This document shows positions 5,296-7,937 of a stretch of 7,937 bases of DNA, piece after piece. Every line of letters starts with the position of its first letter. Position 1 is the stretch's first letter. The DNA lies in contig JAICRA010000054.1 of the NCBI GenBank assembly GCA_025937615.1, forward strand, positions 1-7,937, given 5' to 3'. The notes under the pieces are model-generated. The model was not told the origin of the DNA. It did not search any database and worked only from the letters and a program-made list of their open reading frames with translations. This DNA is from Thermomicrobiales bacterium (GTDB lineage: Bacteria; Chloroflexota; Chloroflexia; Thermomicrobiales; UBA6265). The position numbers and the translations under genes are program-made.

Positions 5296-5553
5296 TCATC
5301 CCTGGGCACCGCGTTCCGGCCACACCGTAACCATGCCTGTGCCGTCGACACTCAAATGAACATGGTAAACGCGCGCTGAATCCCGATAACACCAGAGTTC
5401 ATCGTAGCTAGGCCGGCTGGGTCTCAGGACACGCACGCTGCGCACTCCACTACAGGACGCAACGAGCCGGCAGGCTGCGACAACCAAATGTTCACTATTG
5501 GACTCGCATCCGAGTCGCGTGGTCATCTGTGCATCGCTCACGTTTCCGTTCAC
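5296..5553 (-). CDS. Small hypothetical protein, 85 residues
   Basis: Not recognised. The GTG at 5553 begins directly after the TAA of the upstream 54-residue gene, which suggests translational coupling and is the main reason to believe it is coded. An in-frame GTG (codon 5) and ATG (codon 10) are alternative starts. The product is soluble by appearance, with Val-rich stretches (HLVVAACRLVASCSGVRSVR) and a C-terminal half suggestive of beta strands (YDELWCYRD, ARVYHVHLSVDG, GMVTVWPERG). Four Cys residues (16, 28, 34, 55) are present. There is no signal peptide or membrane segment. Codon third positions are less GC-rich than in the neighbours. It may act with the small membrane protein encoded before it. 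Confidence 0.5.
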   Translation of the reverse strand: MNGNVSDAQMTTRLGCESNSEHLVVAACRLVASCSGVRSVRVLRPSRPSYDELWCYRDSARVYHVHLSVDGTGMVTVWPERGAQG

Positions 5554-5718
5554 TTAGAGTCGCTCGCAGTAGCGAAGGAAGACCACGCAGGCTTTAAGCG
5601 ATCCGGTCGAGGCCGCGATCATCGCCATCGCTCGCCATGAAGCGATGCGACTGACGCGCAGGACCGCCAACGTGATGAGGAGAACGCCGATGAGAATCGT
5701 ACCGATGATGAGCTCCAT
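5554..5718 (-). CDS. Small membrane protein, 54 residues
   Basis: An unrecognised small gene starting at ATG 5718, with AAGGA six bases upstream, a good ribosome binding site. The product begins MELIIGTILIGVLLITLAVL, one clear transmembrane helix with almost no N-terminal tail, then a basic RVSRIASWR stretch suited to the cytoplasmic face, a weaker hydrophobic part (31-48) and the end YCERL. Its TAA abuts the GTG of the next small gene, so the two look like an operon. It lies 138 bases downstream of the KdpE-like regulator on the same strand. It does not resemble KdpF beyond being small and hydrophobic. A role as a small regulator or sensor partner at the membrane is speculation. Confidence 0.6.
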   Translation of the reverse strand: MELIIGTILIGVLLITLAVLRVSRIASWRAMAMIAASTGSLKACVVFLRYCERL

Positions 5719-5759
5719 GTCAGGTCCTTGTTGGCTTCGCCGGCCATCGGCTCCGCGGT

Positions 5760-5777
5760 CGAGCGCTGTTACGCTCG
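5760..5777 (-). repeat. Hairpin in the leader of the small membrane protein gene
   Basis: On the minus strand CGAGCG, loop TAACAG, CGCTCG form a perfect 6-bp stem about 40 bases before the ATG at 5718. No T-run follows, so it is more likely a leader structure than a terminator for the regulator gene upstream. Confidence 0.35.
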
Positions 5778-5789
5778 CGACAGAAAGCG

Positions 5790-5861
5790 AGGATACGACT
5801 GGCGTGGTTAGAACCGCGTAAGGAACCAGGGGGCAGGAATTAGAACTTCGTTAGAGTTATT
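5790..5861 (-). promoter_or_regulatory. Candidate response-regulator binding repeats and promoter upstream of the small-gene pair
   Basis: Read on the plus strand, TTAGAACTTCG (5840-5850) and TTAGAGTTATT (5851-5861) are tandem 11-bp units. TTAGAACCGCG (5808-5818) and TAAGGAACCAG (5819-5829) form a second, more degenerate tandem pair. Tandem direct repeats with 11-bp period are the usual DNA site for OmpR/PhoB-family dimers. On the minus strand a -10-like TATCCT lies at 5795-5790, and the -35 position falls on the repeat at 5808-5818 with no good -35 hexamer, as in activator-dependent promoters. The last repeat overlaps the regulator's stop codon. The link to the adjacent regulator is inference. 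Confidence 0.4.
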
Positions 5862-6558
5862 GAGTGGGGGGTGCTGAGCTGTCCGCGTTCAGTCTGTAGC
5901 CGACGCCTGGCTCAGTGAGGATCAACCGCGGATCACGCGGATCCTCTTCCAGCTTGCGACGGAGGTAGTTGATATAGACGCGAAGCTGCTGGGAATTCTC
6001 GGCAGCGTAGCTGCCCCACACACGCTCGAGGAGTTGGCGATGGGTGAGCACCCGCCCGGTCTCACTTGCCAGCACACGAAGCAGGTCGAATTCGGTCGGT
6101 GTCAGATGGACCTCGTGCCCACCGCGAAAGACGAGGTGCCGCCTAAGATCGATCGTCACGGGTCCGGCGGTAACCTCTTCTGCCACCCCAACCCGTTCCC
6201 GTCGCAATATCACCCGCAGCCGCGCCAGGAGCTCGGCCATACCGAACGGCTTGGTGAGGTAGTCGTCGGCGCCCTGGTCGAGGGCGGCAACTTTGTCGGC
6301 TTCCCCGCCGCGGGCGGAGAGAACGATGATCGGCACAGCAGACCAGGTCCGTGTTTCACGCAGCACTTCGAACCCATCGACCCCAGGCATGACCAGATCG
6401 AGCACCACGGCATCCGGCGCCCACGACGCGATCGTCTCCAGCGCGGTGGCGCCACCTTCCGCCAGCGCAACGGCGTAGCCGTGAGCGGTGAGTGCGCTGT
6501 TGAGGGCACGCCGGATCTGCGGCTCGTCGTCGACGACAAGCACCCGCTCGCCACTCAT
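5857..6558 (-). CDS. kdpE: OmpR/PhoB-family response regulator, KdpE-like
   Basis: A 233-residue DNA-binding response regulator. The receiver domain (about 5-116) has the acidic pair Asp 10 and Asp 11, phospho-acceptor Asp 54 (VVLDLVMPG), Ser 81 in VLSARG and Lys 103 in LTKPFG. The winged-helix domain (about 128-227) has LTPTEFDLLRVLASETGRVLTH, then the recognition helix region SQQLRVYINYLRRKLEED and the wing GVGYRL. These match KdpE-type regulators. Its ATG overlaps the stop of the KdpD-like kinase gene in an ATGA arrangement, so the two are translated together and form a cognate pair. Known KdpE proteins activate the kdpFABC potassium pump, but no pump gene is in view. The symbol reflects family resemblance; the actual regulon may differ. 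Confidence 0.87.
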   Translation of the reverse strand: MSGERVLVVDDEPQIRRALNSALTAHGYAVALAEGGATALETIASWAPDAVVLDLVMPGVDGFEVLRETRTWSAVPIIVLSARGGEADKVAALDQGADDYLTKPFGMAELLARLRVILRRERVGVAEEVTAGPVTIDLRRHLVFRGGHEVHLTPTEFDLLRVLASETGRVLTHRQLLERVWGSYAAENSQQLRVYINYLRRKLEEDPRDPRLILTEPGVGYRLNADSSAPPTQ

Positions 6559-7937
6559 GCCGCCTGCCCATTCCCTGTTGCGGCCGCCTCGACCTCGGCT
6601 GGGCCAGATCGGGCAGGGGCGGGAGCAGGCAGCGGCAAGGTGAAACGAAACGTCGTTCCGCTCCCGGTCTCGCTCTCAACCCAGATACGTCCACCGTGGG
6701 CTTCAACCAATCCCTTGCTGATGGCCAGACCAATACCAGCACCGGGTGCGGCCGTGCCCGCATGGGCGCGGTAGAACTTGTCGAACAAGCGCAGCTGATG
6801 TTCTGGTGGGATGCCCGGACCGTCGTCATGGACCGCGATCTCGATCGCTCCCGGGATCTGGTGGGCGGAAACGACGATCGCGGTACCGTCGGCGGTGTGC
6901 TTCACCGCATTCTCGATCAGATTGACCAGCACCTGCGCGATCTGGACGTAGTCGAAGTGCAGCAGCGGCAGATCGGGGTCGACAGTGATGGTCAGAGAAC
7001 GCCCCTTGGTGCGCGGGGCGAGGCGCGACCGCACGTCGACGATGAGCTCGTCGACGTCGTACCAGTCCTTCTGCGGCCGCAATGCGCCCCCCTCGATCCG
7101 AGAGAGATCGAGCAGATTGCTCACCATGAGCGTGAGGCGATCGGTCTCTTCATCGATCGCTTCCAGGAAGTCGTGTCGGGTCTCCGTATCCCACTCGACG
7201 GAGTTATCGAGGAGCGAGGTGACAGAAGCCTTGATCGAAGCGAGCGGGGTGCGCAGATCGTGCGAGACGGCGGCGAGGAGGGCCGACTTCAGCTCGTCAG
7301 ATTGTGTCAAAGCCGTCGCCTGCGCCGCCTCCGCGTTCAGCCGCGCACGCTCGAGGGCAAGCGCCGCCTGATTGACGAAGGTCATCAGCGTTTGCTGGTC
7401 TTCGGTCCGAAAGACTCCTGTTCCGGGCCGGCCCGTCACCTCCAGCACGCCAGCGATCCGGTCCTTGGTCATCACAGGCAGGTAGAGAGCATCGGCATCA
7501 CCAGCGGAGGCGAGAGGACCCGTGTTGTGTCCTACGATCCGGCCGCCGCGGCCACTACGGCCAACCGGGGTTCGGTTCGCCATCGCCCATTCCGCTAACG
7601 AGAGCCCGGTGCGATCGACGTTCGGCCCGATGCGTTCCGGGAAGAAGGCGGCGGTGTCCAGCTCCTCTTTCTCTCCGCGCACCAGGACCCGACACCCCTG
7701 TGCCCCGTAGATCGTCACGATTCGCTCGGCGATGCGCGCCAGGATGGCGTCGAGCGTGACGTCACCGATCAGTGCGGCGTTCAACTCGGCCAGCAGAGCC
7801 ATGCGGCGGCTCTCTCGCAGCGCCTGCTCGGTGCGCTCTCGCATCCCAGAAACCAAGCGGGCGGTGACCACGGCTACTCCAAGATAGACAAAGAGCGCCA
7901 GGACATGGTCTGGCGCCGCGACGTCGAAGGTGTGGAA
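6555..7937 (-). CDS. kdpD: KdpD-like sensor histidine kinase (5' end outside window)
   Basis: The C-terminal 460 residues of a membrane sensor kinase are visible. The frame stays open to the window edge, so the GTG at 7871 is not the true start. The visible N-terminus, FHTFDVAAPDHVLALFVYLG and on to residue 29, matches the last transmembrane part of the KdpD membrane domain (DUF4118), then a linker RERTEQALRES. A GAF domain spans about 58-197. The HisKA domain has SHDLRTPLASIKAS with phospho-accepting His 226. The ATPase domain has NLIENAVKHT (Asn 339 and Asn 343), DDGPGI (371-376), LFDKFYR and GAGIGLAI (399-406). An Ala/Pro-rich tail ends the protein. It would autophosphorylate in response to a membrane or cytoplasmic cue and pass phosphate to Asp 54 of the overlapping regulator. 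Whether the KdpD N-terminal Usp-type domains exist cannot be seen. Confidence 0.88.
   Translation of the reverse strand, partial: FHTFDVAAPDHVLALFVYLGVAVVTARLVSGMRERTEQALRESRRMALLAELNAALIGDVTLDAILARIAERIVTIYGAQGCRVLVRGEKEELDTAAFFPERIGPNVDRTGLSLAEWAMANRTPVGRSGRGGRIVGHNTGPLASAGDADALYLPVMTKDRIAGVLEVTGRPGTGVFRTEDQQTLMTFVNQAALALERARLNAEAAQATALTQSDELKSALLAAVSHDLRTPLASIKASVTSLLDNSVEWDTETRHDFLEAIDEETDRLTLMVSNLLDLSRIEGGALRPQKDWYDVDELIVDVRSRLAPRTKGRSLTITVDPDLPLLHFDYVQIAQVLVNLIENAVKHTADGTAIVVSAHQIPGAIEIAVHDDGPGIPPEHQLRLFDKFYRAHAGTAAPGAGIGLAISKGLVEAHGGRIWVESETGSGTTFRFTLPLPAPAPARSGPAEVEAAATGNGQAA

Noticed and set aside
5554..5718. KdpF, the small subunit of the potassium pump
   Set aside because: The protein is longer than KdpF, lacks its usual C-terminal pattern, and is not followed by kdpA.
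6034..7598. Long plus-strand open frames opposite the response regulator and kinase genes
   Set aside because: These are shadows of clearly coding minus-strand genes with intact phosphotransfer motifs.
7869..7871. GTG at 7871 as the start of the sensor kinase
   Set aside because: The same frame stays open to the window edge and encodes 22 more residues that match the KdpD membrane domain, so the gene begins outside the window.

Overview
This is a GC-rich bacterial window with small multi-gene blocks on both strands. Several traits point to a Chloroflexota bacterium, perhaps Thermomicrobia/Sphaerobacter-like: an S-box riboswitch, secreted SH3 plus lysozyme-like proteins, a KdpD/KdpE-type pair, and short tandem repeats between genes. 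The taxonomic call is an impression from gene content and style, not a database result.

Left block, minus strand (1-1300). A promoter candidate near 1257-1285 leads into a clear SAM-I (S-box) riboswitch (1228 to 1129), then an intrinsic terminator (1094 to 1059), an SsuB-type ABC ATPase gene, and the start of an SsuA-type binding-protein gene cut by the window edge. The arrangement implies a sulfur-source (sulfonate-like) importer shut off when S-adenosylmethionine is plentiful. The permease gene is not in view.

Centre, plus strand (1300-3730). A 340-base leader with many short perfect hairpins precedes two tandem paralogous genes for exported cell-wall enzymes. Each has a signal peptide, one or two SH3-like modules and a C-terminal lysozyme-like domain with a Cys-Glu active-site motif and a C-terminal Cys, as in resuscitation-promoting factors. 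Short TCG-type tandem repeats follow both stop codons. After the second gene they form an inverted pair that fills the gap to the convergent SDR gene.

Right-centre (3870-5230). An SDR oxidoreductase (minus) and a GNAT acetyltransferase (plus) diverge from a 100-base region that carries a 7-bp inverted repeat.

Right block, minus strand (5296-7937). A KdpD-like sensor kinase (5' end outside the window) overlaps a KdpE-like response regulator by four bases. Downstream lie two small unrecognised genes: a 54-residue membrane protein with a good ribosome binding site, and an 85-codon ORF whose GTG start directly follows its stop. Tandem 11-bp repeats of the type bound by OmpR/PhoB-family regulators lie between the regulator gene and this small pair, so the pair may be a target of the adjacent two-component system. 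No kdpFABC genes are visible.
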